Shown here: positions 7,110 to 13,134 of the stretch, piece by piece
Layout: each line of letters begins with the position of its first letter
How positions within the stretch are numbered: the first letter of the stretch is position 1
NCBI GenBank assembly: GCA_013911195.1
Contig: JACETS010000059.1
Coordinates: forward strand, 1-13,134
Source of the DNA: Verrucomicrobiales bacterium
GTDB taxonomy: Bacteria > Verrucomicrobiota > Verrucomicrobiia > Verrucomicrobiales > DEV007
Reading direction: 5' to 3'
DNA length: 13,134 nt
Translations under genes and position numbers: made by a program
The notes under the pieces: generated by a model
What the model was told of the DNA's origin: nothing
The model's input: the letters and a program-made list of their open reading frames with translations, nothing else
Database searches by the model: none

Positions 7110-8546
7110 CTATTCTTTTTGTTTAATGGCTCTAGTATGATTGATCCATTTAATAAACTCTGATCTTTTTCCTTTTTCATCATTACCAAGAGAGTTATTA
7201 GCTAATTCTAATACCAAGTCATAGGTGGCTTCAGTTAAATCATGTCTTTCTTCTAAGATCATTCCATACCCTAAAACCGAAGCCGCAAATCGAATGTCGT
7301 CACTAGATTTTTCAATTGGCTTAATACCATCAACTAAGACACGCGATAACATTGATTTATTTTTTCCATCAAAAGGATCCTTATAGTCAATACTGACAGA
7401 AACAATTTCAGACGTTTTTTCATTGGCAACTTGCTTGGTATTAATTGGAATCACTTCATAGAGAACGGTGACGGTTTGACCTGCAAGCAAAACGTCTTGA
7501 TCAAGTCGTTCTACGCTTAGGTTAACATCTAAATCTGACTCTCCTATCAATCGATACCCCGACACCTTGTCAGGATTAAACTCAACTGACATTTTAACAT
7601 TACTCAGAAGGAGTTTTTCATTTGATTTTGGATTATCCTGATCAGCAACACTTACACCAATTCTAAGTAAGCATTTTTCAGACGACCAAGGAGAATAGAT
7701 GAACTCAGAATCGATAGCAAACGCCTCACCACTACTAGGTTTACTATAATTGTGACCAAAAGCGTTAATCAATTCACCAACATTAATCTTTTTGTTATTT
7801 GGCAATGTCCCTGCAAGAATACCTTTTCTAAGTTCCTCATATGATTTTGATCCTATATTGGCAGGAAAAATGGATAATCTATTTTCTAGTCTTGCAGGAT
7901 TTTTAAACTCATATCCTTCAAAGTTAATCGTGTTTTCTGAAATTAAATCACTCTCGAAGGGTTCAGTATATCGGAATTTTTGACTTAGGTCGACTGGATT
8001 GGAATGATTCATACGGCTGACCCATTGACTCTTATTGATATTACCCTGGACATCATTTTCAATCATTGTGACAGACAATAATCCTTCATTTTCTATCGAT
8101 TCATTTGCAACTTTATTAGGTTCTACATTATTTTGATGTAGCACAAACATCGTTATCACAATTGCTGCTGCCGCTGATACTAAACTAACAATAACTGCTT
8201 TATGATTATTACGGCTCTTTTGATTGAGATTCTGGTTCTCTTTAGAGACATTTAAAGATGACCTCGAGTCGAATGATAATAATTTATCTGAAAGATCATC
8301 TTCGAAGTGGCTAACAGCAAGCAGTCCCGTTTTCTCATAGATCCGGTTCTTTTGCTCCTCTGTCAGACCGCAATCTGGCTCTAATTCGAAAGCTTTAGAA
8401 ATAAGAACTGATTCATTTCTAATATCATTAACCAACTCACGATTTTCCTGACTATCAAGCATCTGATCATCAGTTGATGAAAACTCATTCTCATCAAATT
8501 CATTTAGCGCATAAGCCGTTAATTTTGGATCCTCTTTATCTGCCAT
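7110..8546 (-). CDS. YfbK-like membrane protein lacking its von Willebrand A domain; putative partner of the adjacent ECF sigma factor
   Basis: A 478-residue protein. The N-terminus (DPKLTAYALNEFDENE, 6-21) resembles the inner segment of anti-sigma-like proteins. One membrane helix is at 117-136. Outside, residues about 220-298 match the domain that precedes the von Willebrand A (VWA) domain in YfbK proteins (ASY-type SKSYEELRKGILAGTLP, then VGELINAF, then SPWSSEKCLLRIGV). Residues about 315-470 match the C-terminal DUF3520-type domain (VKMSVEFNPDKVSGYRLIG, then TVTVLYEVIP, then FAASVLGYGMIL and SEFIKWINHTR). The VWA domain of roughly 180-200 residues that normally lies between them, with its DxSxS metal site, is absent: only about 16 residues (299-314) join the two. 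The gene is 4 bases after an ECF sigma gene and has the topology of a membrane regulator. Domain matches are from memory; the function is inferred from position. Confidence 0.75.
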   Translation of the reverse strand: MADKEDPKLTAYALNEFDENEFSSTDDQMLDSQENRELVNDIRNESVLISKAFELEPDCGLTEEQKNRIYEKTGLLAVSHFEDDLSDKLLSFDSRSSLNVSKENQNLNQKSRNNHKAVIVSLVSAAAAIVITMFVLHQNNVEPNKVANESIENEGLLSVTMIENDVQGNINKSQWVSRMNHSNPVDLSQKFRYTEPFESDLISENTINFEGYEFKNPARLENRLSIFPANIGSKSYEELRKGILAGTLPNNKKINVGELINAFGHNYSKPSSGEAFAIDSEFIYSPWSSEKCLLRIGVSVADQDNPKSNEKLLLSNVKMSVEFNPDKVSGYRLIGESDLDVNLSVERLDQDVLLAGQTVTVLYEVIPINTKQVANEKTSEIVSVSIDYKDPFDGKNKSMLSRVLVDGIKPIEKSSDDIRFAASVLGYGMILEERHDLTEATYDLVLELANNSLGNDEKGKRSEFIKWINHTRAIKQKE

Positions 8547-8550
8547 TATT

Positions 8551-9108
8551 TTAACTCTTTTTTGGAAATTTTTCTTTCATATCCTCTCTTAACTTTTTAA
8601 GAGCGCTATGCATAACAAACCCAACGTTACTGGTGGAAATACCGATAGTTTCTGCAATTTCTTTATAACTCAAATTTGCTTGAAATTTTAATCGCATGAC
8701 TTCCCTTTGCCTTGAAGGCAATTCCTCAATAAGAGAATATAGAATTTTAATTTTTTCGTCTATCTCCTCCCTGCCCTCTAAAAAACTGATCACCTGAAAC
8801 GGGTTATCATCATTGGAGGTAATATAAGAAATTTCACTTTCCTCTAAATTCGAAGTCCTCCTATTTCTTTTGATGAGATCATAACAATGATTTCTGCAGA
8901 CAGTAAAAAGCCAGGATTTTACTTTTTTTCTGACTTTTTCAGGATCCTGTTTATAAAGTTTTAAAAAGGTGTCTTGAACAACGTCTCTAGCCTGTTCTAA
9001 ATCACCAAGGATACTCACCGCATACTTGGTTAGAGGCATCTCAAAGTCAGACATTGCACTTCTTAGAAGAAGTGCAGCTGGATTTATCACCCTAGGACTT
9101 TCCGACAT
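8551..9108 (-). CDS. ECF-family RNA polymerase sigma factor
   Basis: The chosen start, ATG at 9106-9108, gives 185 residues. The frame extends to a TTG at 9133-9135 (194 residues), but the added residues precede region 2 and the ATG is the better start. Region 2 (about 21-85) includes DLEQARDVVQDTFLKLYKQ, for core binding, and VKSWLFTVCRNHCYDLIKRN, for melting and -10 contact. Region 4 (about 128-178) includes LPSRQREVMRLKF and the helix-turn-helix SYKEIAETIGISTSNVGFVM. There is no region 3 and no C-terminal extension. It directs RNA polymerase to a small stress or envelope regulon. The YfbK-like membrane gene follows after 4 bases, so the two are co-transcribed and probably functionally coupled. 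The upstream region shows no clear GGAAC-type ECF promoter, so autoregulation is not evident. The factor differs in sequence from the one at the left edge. Confidence 0.93.
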   Translation of the reverse strand: MSESPRVINPAALLLRSAMSDFEMPLTKYAVSILGDLEQARDVVQDTFLKLYKQDPEKVRKKVKSWLFTVCRNHCYDLIKRNRRTSNLEESEISYITSNDDNPFQVISFLEGREEIDEKIKILYSLIEELPSRQREVMRLKFQANLSYKEIAETIGISTSNVGFVMHSALKKLREDMKEKFPKKS

Positions 9109-9204
9109 TGAATTATTATCTTTTACATCCTTCAAAACGCTTAAACTTAGAATTTATTAGGTTAAACAAAGAAAAAACTCATCGCATAGCTAAATCTTAG
9201 TCAT

Positions 9205-9232
9205 ATCCGATGAAAATCGAGTGGCATCGGAT
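9205..9232. promoter_or_regulatory. Perfect 8-bp inverted repeat between divergent sigma and oxidoreductase genes
   Basis: ATCCGATG (9205-9212) and CATCGGAT (9225-9232) are exact reverse complements with a 12-base spacer. An overlapping alternative hairpin, CGAT-GAAA-ATCG (9208-9219), uses part of the left arm. The element lies 39 bases before the oxidoreductase ATG and about 96 bases before the sigma-factor start. Its right arm overlaps a poor candidate -35/-10 pair (GTGGCA 9221-9226, TATATA 9243-9248) for the rightward gene. It could be an operator or a leader RNA hairpin. The rest of 9109-9270 is AT-rich, including a TA run at 9243-9253, with no gene I can support. Confidence 0.5.
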
Positions 9233-9270
9233 CTTGGTAACGTATATATATATGGTAAATATTCTGATAA

Positions 9271-10569
9271 ATGCCCAAAAATTCCAATAACTCGAAAGAA
9301 AAACACTTAAGTAGAAGAAATCTCATCTCTGGAACTGCAGCAGTCGTGGGATCCGCTTCAATTAATTTACCAAACATTGTCTCTGCCGCTCCTAACAAGA
9401 GCCCGTTAAAATTGGGGTTAATAGGTTGCGGAGGAAGAGGCACAGGTGCGGCCAATCAAGCCCTAACTGCCGATCAGGACATCACACTAACAACTGTTGC
9501 CGATGTTTCTGAAAGTAACGCAAAAGGATCCATTAATAACCTTAAAAAACGCCATCCGGAAAAAGTTGGTGAACCAACAGTCTTTGTTGGAATTGATGCA
9601 TACAAGAAAGTAATTGCTGAATCAGATGTAGTCATTTTAACAACCCCTCCGGGATTCAGGCCAATGATGCTTCGGGAAGCCGTTGAAGCAGGCAAACATG
9701 TCTTTTGTGAAAAGCCCGTGGCCGTTGATGCTGCTGGGGTGAGATCAGTCATTGAATCCGCAAAGATAGCAAAAGAAAAGCAACTAACATTAGTTTGTGG
9801 TTTTTGTTGGAGATATCACTATGCGAGAAGAGCGCTTTTCGAAAAAATTCATGACGGCGCCATCGGAGACGTGACTAATATGTTTGCAACCTATTATACT
9901 GGACCGGTAAAACCTATGCCCCCTGCAGATAGGAGACCTGAGGGCACGGCCGATGTCGCATGGCAGGTTCAAAATTGGTATAATTTTGGGTGGTTATCGG
10001 GTGATAGTTTAGTTGAACAAGCGGTTCATAGCGTCGATAAAATTGGTTGGGCTACAAACGATATTGATCCTATAAGTGCTGTGGCCACTGGTGGTCGACA
10101 AATTAGTGCAGAGGGAGGAAATATTTATGACCATTTTCATATTGCCTATGAATATCCAAACAATGTCATCTGCCATCTTGGATCTCGTCAACAACGAGAT
10201 TGTTATGGAGAAAACCATGATTACATCAATGGCACTAAAGGAACGGCACTAATAGTAAGAGGAAATTGTGTAATCAGAGGAGATGAAAATTGGAGAGCGG
10301 GCGCTGATCTCAATAATGATATGTATCAAACCGAGCATAACGAACTTTTTGAATCAATTCGTAAAGGAGAGGCAAAAAATGATGGCGAATGGATGGCTCA
10401 TAGTACAATGCTTGCCATACTTGGAAGAATGGCAGCATACACAGGTAAAAAAGTGACATGGGAGGATGCTATGAATTCCAAAGAAGACCTAGCCCCTGAT
10501 GATTTAGGATGGGACGACAAGTTTGATCCTGGCGGGGTTCCAATGCCCGGAAAAACAAAATTGGTTTAA
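9271..10569 (+). CDS. Tat-exported Gfo/Idh/MocA-family NAD(P)-dependent oxidoreductase
   Basis: A 432-residue protein of the glucose-fructose oxidoreductase/inositol dehydrogenase family, which oxidises or epimerises sugars and cyclitols. A twin-arginine signal is at residues 14-40: SRRNLISGTAAVVGSASINL, then probable cleavage after VSAA. The Rossmann fold follows: KLGLIGCGGRGTG with GxGGxG at 52-57, the acidic strand end VADVSES near 76-82, and CEKPVAVD with the family EKP motif at 147-149. In the C-terminal domain EQAVHSVD (249-256) holds the conserved His of the active site. The protein most likely folds with bound cofactor before export. It is first in a rightward set with the cytochrome-SUMF1 fusion (40-base gap) and ApbE, suggesting an envelope redox function. 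Tat-exported relatives are abundant in Planctomycetota and Verrucomicrobiota; the substrate cannot be inferred. Confidence 0.92.
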   Translation: MPKNSNNSKEKHLSRRNLISGTAAVVGSASINLPNIVSAAPNKSPLKLGLIGCGGRGTGAANQALTADQDITLTTVADVSESNAKGSINNLKKRHPEKVGEPTVFVGIDAYKKVIAESDVVILTTPPGFRPMMLREAVEAGKHVFCEKPVAVDAAGVRSVIESAKIAKEKQLTLVCGFCWRYHYARRALFEKIHDGAIGDVTNMFATYYTGPVKPMPPADRRPEGTADVAWQVQNWYNFGWLSGDSLVEQAVHSVDKIGWATNDIDPISAVATGGRQISAEGGNIYDHFHIAYEYPNNVICHLGSRQQRDCYGENHDYINGTKGTALIVRGNCVIRGDENWRAGADLNNDMYQTEHNELFESIRKGEAKNDGEWMAHSTMLAILGRMAAYTGKKVTWEDAMNSKEDLAPDDLGWDDKFDPGGVPMPGKTKLV

Positions 10570-10609
10570 TCAATACCGAAACATTAACCGTTACATCTGT
10601 TAAACCTCA

Positions 10610-12067
10610 ATGCTGAGGATCATATCCATTTCATTAGCAACTTTATCTGTCAGCTTCGGAGCGATAGATTTTGCTAAAGAGGTGCAGCCATTGCTTGAAA
10701 AGCACTGCTTAAAATGTCACCGCGATGGGTATAAAAAATCTGATTACAAAATTGAAACGCGAGCGGCAGCTCTCGCGGACGAAATGATCGTACCAGGAAA
10801 AGCTGATGAAAGCCTATTCATTGAATTAATAGAACTAGATGACGAGGATCCCGATGTCATGCCTCCATCCAAGGAAGTAAGACTCACTAAAGAAGAAAAA
10901 AAAATAATCAGAGATTGGGTCAATGAAGGTGCCAAGTGGGATGAAAATATTATTCTTAAAATGCCGGCAGTCGTAGACTTCAAACGTGACATCGACCCAA
11001 TACTTAAAAAACTACAAAAAGATGAAATAGAAAAATTAAAACAATGGATCAAATCTGGTGCCCCCTGGCCACAAGAGAATGATGGTCTGACAAAGAGAGT
11101 ACACTCACAGATACTCTCTGCCCAAAAAGTTAAACTTGAATCTCAAATGGCTAATTATTCCTCAAAGATTCCGGCATCGGGAGCTGAATTTCATATGATA
11201 GCAGTTCCTAGTGGAACTTTTGAAATGGGCTCAACTAAAAGAGAAAAAGGTCACAAACCAAATGAAAGCCCTGTCAGAAAAATCAGTGTTTCTCCATTTT
11301 GGATAGGAAAATATGAGGTCAGTTGGAATGAATATGAAAAATTTATGGTTGATGGAGGAAGAAGAAACAAGGATGGCTCTAAACAGTTTCCCGGACCAAA
11401 TGACTCTGACATTGATTTAGTTTCTAGACCTACCAAACCTTATGTTGAAATGACATTTGGAATGGGAAAAGAAGATTATCCTGCCATTAGCATGACTCAG
11501 CACGCTGCATTACAATATTGTAAATGGCTTAGTGCACAAACTGGCCACTTCTATAGACTCCCAACTGAGGCCGAATGGGAATACGCATGCCGAGCCGGAA
11601 CTAAAACCGCCTATTCATTTGGTGATAAAGAAACAGATCTTCACAAGTACGGATGGTTTATTGATAACTCCAACTTTAAGTACCAAAAAGTTGGAAAGAA
11701 ACTACCTAACCCTTGGGGAATTCATGACATGCATGGGAATGTCGCAGAATGGACTTTAGATACATTATCTCTTAAAGGGTATGATCCAAAACAAAACAAT
11801 GATCCATGGGCTAGAGGCACTGATCTTTACCCTAGAGCTGTTAGGGGTGGTTCATGGAACGATTTTCCGGATGCTTTACGAAGCTCATCCAGATTAGCGT
11901 CATCGAAATCTTGGAAAGTACAGGACCCTCAACTTCCCAAAAGCATTTGGTATCACACTGACACCCAATGGTTAGGTTTCAGGATCGTTCGCCCATTTGT
12001 GCTGCCATCAGCTGAAGAGATGGAAACAATCTGGAATACAGGCATTGATCATGACACTCTTGAATAG
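10610..12067 (+). CDS. Secreted planctomycete-type cytochrome c / SUMF1 (sulfatase-modifying-factor-like) fusion with a degenerate second cytochrome module
   Basis: A 485-residue protein with a signal peptide (about 1-18, MLRIISISLATLSVSFGA). Residues 19-110 form one planctomycete-type cytochrome c module: IDFAKEVQPLLE, heme site CLKCH at 33-37, likely axial Met in DVMPPSK (M84), then LTKEEKKIIRDWVNEGAKW. Residues 122-153 repeat only its two ends, VDFKRDIDPILK and LQKDEIEKLKQWIKSGAPW, with about 60 central residues including CxxCH missing. Residues about 193-462 are a SUMF1/FGE-like domain: AVPSGTFEMGS, YRLPTEAEWEYACRAGT at 315-331, NPWGIHDMHGNVAEW, RAVRGGSW and GFRIVRP. The cysteine pair used by true formylglycine-generating enzymes is absent: after GGSW the sequence is NDFPDALRSSSR. 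So it is probably a binding or structural domain. ApbE overlaps its last 17 bases. Confidence 0.9.
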   Translation: MLRIISISLATLSVSFGAIDFAKEVQPLLEKHCLKCHRDGYKKSDYKIETRAAALADEMIVPGKADESLFIELIELDDEDPDVMPPSKEVRLTKEEKKIIRDWVNEGAKWDENIILKMPAVVDFKRDIDPILKKLQKDEIEKLKQWIKSGAPWPQENDGLTKRVHSQILSAQKVKLESQMANYSSKIPASGAEFHMIAVPSGTFEMGSTKREKGHKPNESPVRKISVSPFWIGKYEVSWNEYEKFMVDGGRRNKDGSKQFPGPNDSDIDLVSRPTKPYVEMTFGMGKEDYPAISMTQHAALQYCKWLSAQTGHFYRLPTEAEWEYACRAGTKTAYSFGDKETDLHKYGWFIDNSNFKYQKVGKKLPNPWGIHDMHGNVAEWTLDTLSLKGYDPKQNNDPWARGTDLYPRAVRGGSWNDFPDALRSSSRLASSKSWKVQDPQLPKSIWYHTDTQWLGFRIVRPFVLPSAEEMETIWNTGIDHDTLE

Positions 12068-13055
12068 AGGATTCTTCGTTTTGTTGAGCTGCTTTTTTAT
12101 CGATGGAAATCTCAATGGAAAAGAAAACCACCTACACACATTTTCACATCCATGCATGGGCACAATCTTCAAAGTGTCAGTCTATTCTGAAAAATCCCGT
12201 AATAAAGTAGAACATATAGTTCAAAGAAGTTTCAAAATTGCCAATGAAATGGACGATAGATTTTCTGACTATTCGGCAGAAAGTGAAGTTTCAAAATTTA
12301 ATGAACAAGGGAGCGGTATACCATTTAAAATTAGCAGTGATTTATTAGAACTGCTAAGCATCTCTGAAGGCCTTTATCATAAAACTAGCGCATCATTTGA
12401 ACCAGCGGCTGGAGCATTGACCCAATTGTGGAGATTATCTAGGAAGACAAAAAGATTACCAGATCAAAAAACTCTAAGCCAAGCAATCAAGGCAAGTAAC
12501 TTTGCAAGTTTAATAGTTGATAAAAAAAACAAAACACTCACTAAGAAAGACCATTTAACTCGCCTTGATTTTGGAGGCATTGCTAAAGGTTTCACTGCGG
12601 ATAAAATGTTAAACTATTTGCAAGAGCACGATCTGAAATCATGCAGCATCTCTGCGGGCGGTGATGTTATCGTCGGTGATCCACCTCCTGGAAGACTCTA
12701 TTGGATAATAAAAATTAATCCCTTTGGTGATTCCAATTCTGAAACAATGAGAGTTAAACTTTCCAATGCAGCTGTATCGACGTCTGGTAATGTGGAGCAG
12801 TTTATTCAGATCGATGGTAAAAAATACTCACATATTATTAACCCAAAAAACGGGCTAGGACTAACAACTAACCATGCCGTTGTTGTCATCTCAAACAAAG
12901 GCAGCATGTCAGATGCTTTGGCCACCTCTATCAGTATTCTTGGTAAGAGCGGATTGAAAATTTTGAATCATTTTCCTAACACAGAGGCTGCAATCATTGA
13001 TCTCAATAATAATAAAGTTATAAAAAGCCCAAATTTTAACAATATTTCGAAGTAA
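12051..13055 (+). CDS. apbE: FAD:protein FMN transferase (ApbE family)
   Basis: The enzyme uses FAD to link FMN covalently to a Ser/Thr of redox proteins outside the cytoplasm. I chose ATG 12051 (334 residues): it follows a short AGG at the right distance and is followed at once by a hydrophobic export signal (GFFVLLSCFF). The earlier in-frame ATG at 11997 adds 18 polar residues lying inside the preceding gene. LLSC at residues 11-14 may be a lipobox, but the hydrophobic stretch continues past it, so lipoprotein status is uncertain. ApbE motifs are complete: DFGGIAKGFTADK from 173, SAGGD at 201-205, AVSTSGNVEQ around 241-250, HIINPKNG at 261-268 and SDALATS at 287-293 with the metal-binding Asp. 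It overlaps the cytochrome-SUMF1 stop by 17 bases, so translation is probably coupled. Its target is not evident in the window; it may be the gene beginning at the right edge. Confidence 0.94.
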   Translation: MTLLNRGFFVLLSCFFIDGNLNGKENHLHTFSHPCMGTIFKVSVYSEKSRNKVEHIVQRSFKIANEMDDRFSDYSAESEVSKFNEQGSGIPFKISSDLLELLSISEGLYHKTSASFEPAAGALTQLWRLSRKTKRLPDQKTLSQAIKASNFASLIVDKKNKTLTKKDHLTRLDFGGIAKGFTADKMLNYLQEHDLKSCSISAGGDVIVGDPPPGRLYWIIKINPFGDSNSETMRVKLSNAAVSTSGNVEQFIQIDGKKYSHIINPKNGLGLTTNHAVVVISNKGSMSDALATSISILGKSGLKILNHFPNTEAAIIDLNNNKVIKSPNFNNISK

Positions 13056-13104
13056 ATTGTATCTACATCGTGGCAAAAAGGCGTATTATTAAAACATCTT
13101 ACCA

Positions 13105-13134
13105 ATGTTTCTTAAGACAATAGATAAAATCATC
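13105..13134 (+). CDS. Possible start of the next gene, cut by the window edge
   Basis: An ATG at 13105 opens a frame (MFLRTIDKII) that stays open to the end of the window, 49 bases after apbE on the same strand. No terminator lies between. Ten residues are too few to name a family. If it is real, it would be the obvious candidate for a flavinylated redox partner of ApbE; that is inference from position only. Confidence 0.3.
   Translation, partial: MFLKTIDKII

Noticed and set aside
9109..9135. TTG start extending the second sigma factor by 9 residues
   Set aside because: The added residues have no family similarity, and an ATG at 9106-9108 leaves region 2 whole.
9243..9253. TA run as a microsatellite or an extended -10 element
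   Set aside because: Only about five TA units in AT-rich DNA, and no good -35 element at the right distance.
11997..12050. Longer start for the ApbE gene at 11997
   Set aside because: It adds 18 polar residues before the hydrophobic export signal and lies deep within the cytochrome-SUMF1 gene; the ATG at 12051 places the signal sequence at the N-terminus.
13067..13120. GTG-started 17-codon frame after apbE
   Set aside because: Very short, with no supporting signal; it conflicts with the open frame at 13105, which is itself only tentative.

Overview
The window looks like a chromosomal segment from the Planctomycetota-Verrucomicrobiota group, most likely a low-GC, probably aquatic Verrucomicrobiota lineage. 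The grounds are family content: a fusion of a planctomycete-type cytochrome c module with a SUMF1 domain, a Tat-exported Gfo/Idh/MocA oxidoreductase, ECF sigma factors paired with membrane proteins, a YfbK-like anti-sigma-type protein and a sigma-linked PDZ protein. The DNA is AT-rich, and none of the inspected starts has a strong Shine-Dalgarno sequence. The lineage call is inference from gene families, not from a marker gene.

Layout. Positions 1-1705 (+) hold the end of an ECF sigma factor, a one-pass membrane protein and an exported PDZ protein, apparently one operon. It meets, tail to tail, a leftward block at 1713-9108: a creatininase-family hydrolase, clpB, nagB, a PIG-L/LmbE deacetylase, a YfbK-like membrane protein and a second ECF sigma factor. 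In transcription order this block contains sigma factor then YfbK-like protein (4-base gap), deacetylase then nagB (5-base gap, with a near-consensus promoter in front), and clpB then the creatininase-family gene. A rightward block at 9271-13055 follows: Gfo/Idh/MocA oxidoreductase, cytochrome c-SUMF1 fusion and ApbE, with the start of another gene possibly at the right edge.

How the genes fit together. Both ECF sigma factors are followed by a membrane protein that would be the natural partner or regulator. The deacetylase plus NagB could convert an N-acetylglucosamine derivative to fructose-6-phosphate, with the deacetylase doing the job NagA does elsewhere. The rightward block is an envelope redox set: a Tat-exported sugar oxidoreductase, a secreted one-heme cytochrome fusion and a flavin transferase that attaches FMN to exported redox proteins.

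Most unusual points. Two proteins keep the flanks of a known architecture while the functional centre is gone. The YfbK-like protein lacks the von Willebrand A domain between its two flanking domains. The cytochrome-SUMF1 protein has a second cytochrome module reduced to its two ends, with no heme site. The DNA upstream of clpB carries two copies of a 14-bp palindrome plus a perfect 9-bp inverted repeat that match none of the heat-shock operators I know. A perfect 8-bp inverted repeat lies between the second sigma factor and the oxidoreductase. I see no mobile element, CRISPR array, tRNA or rRNA.
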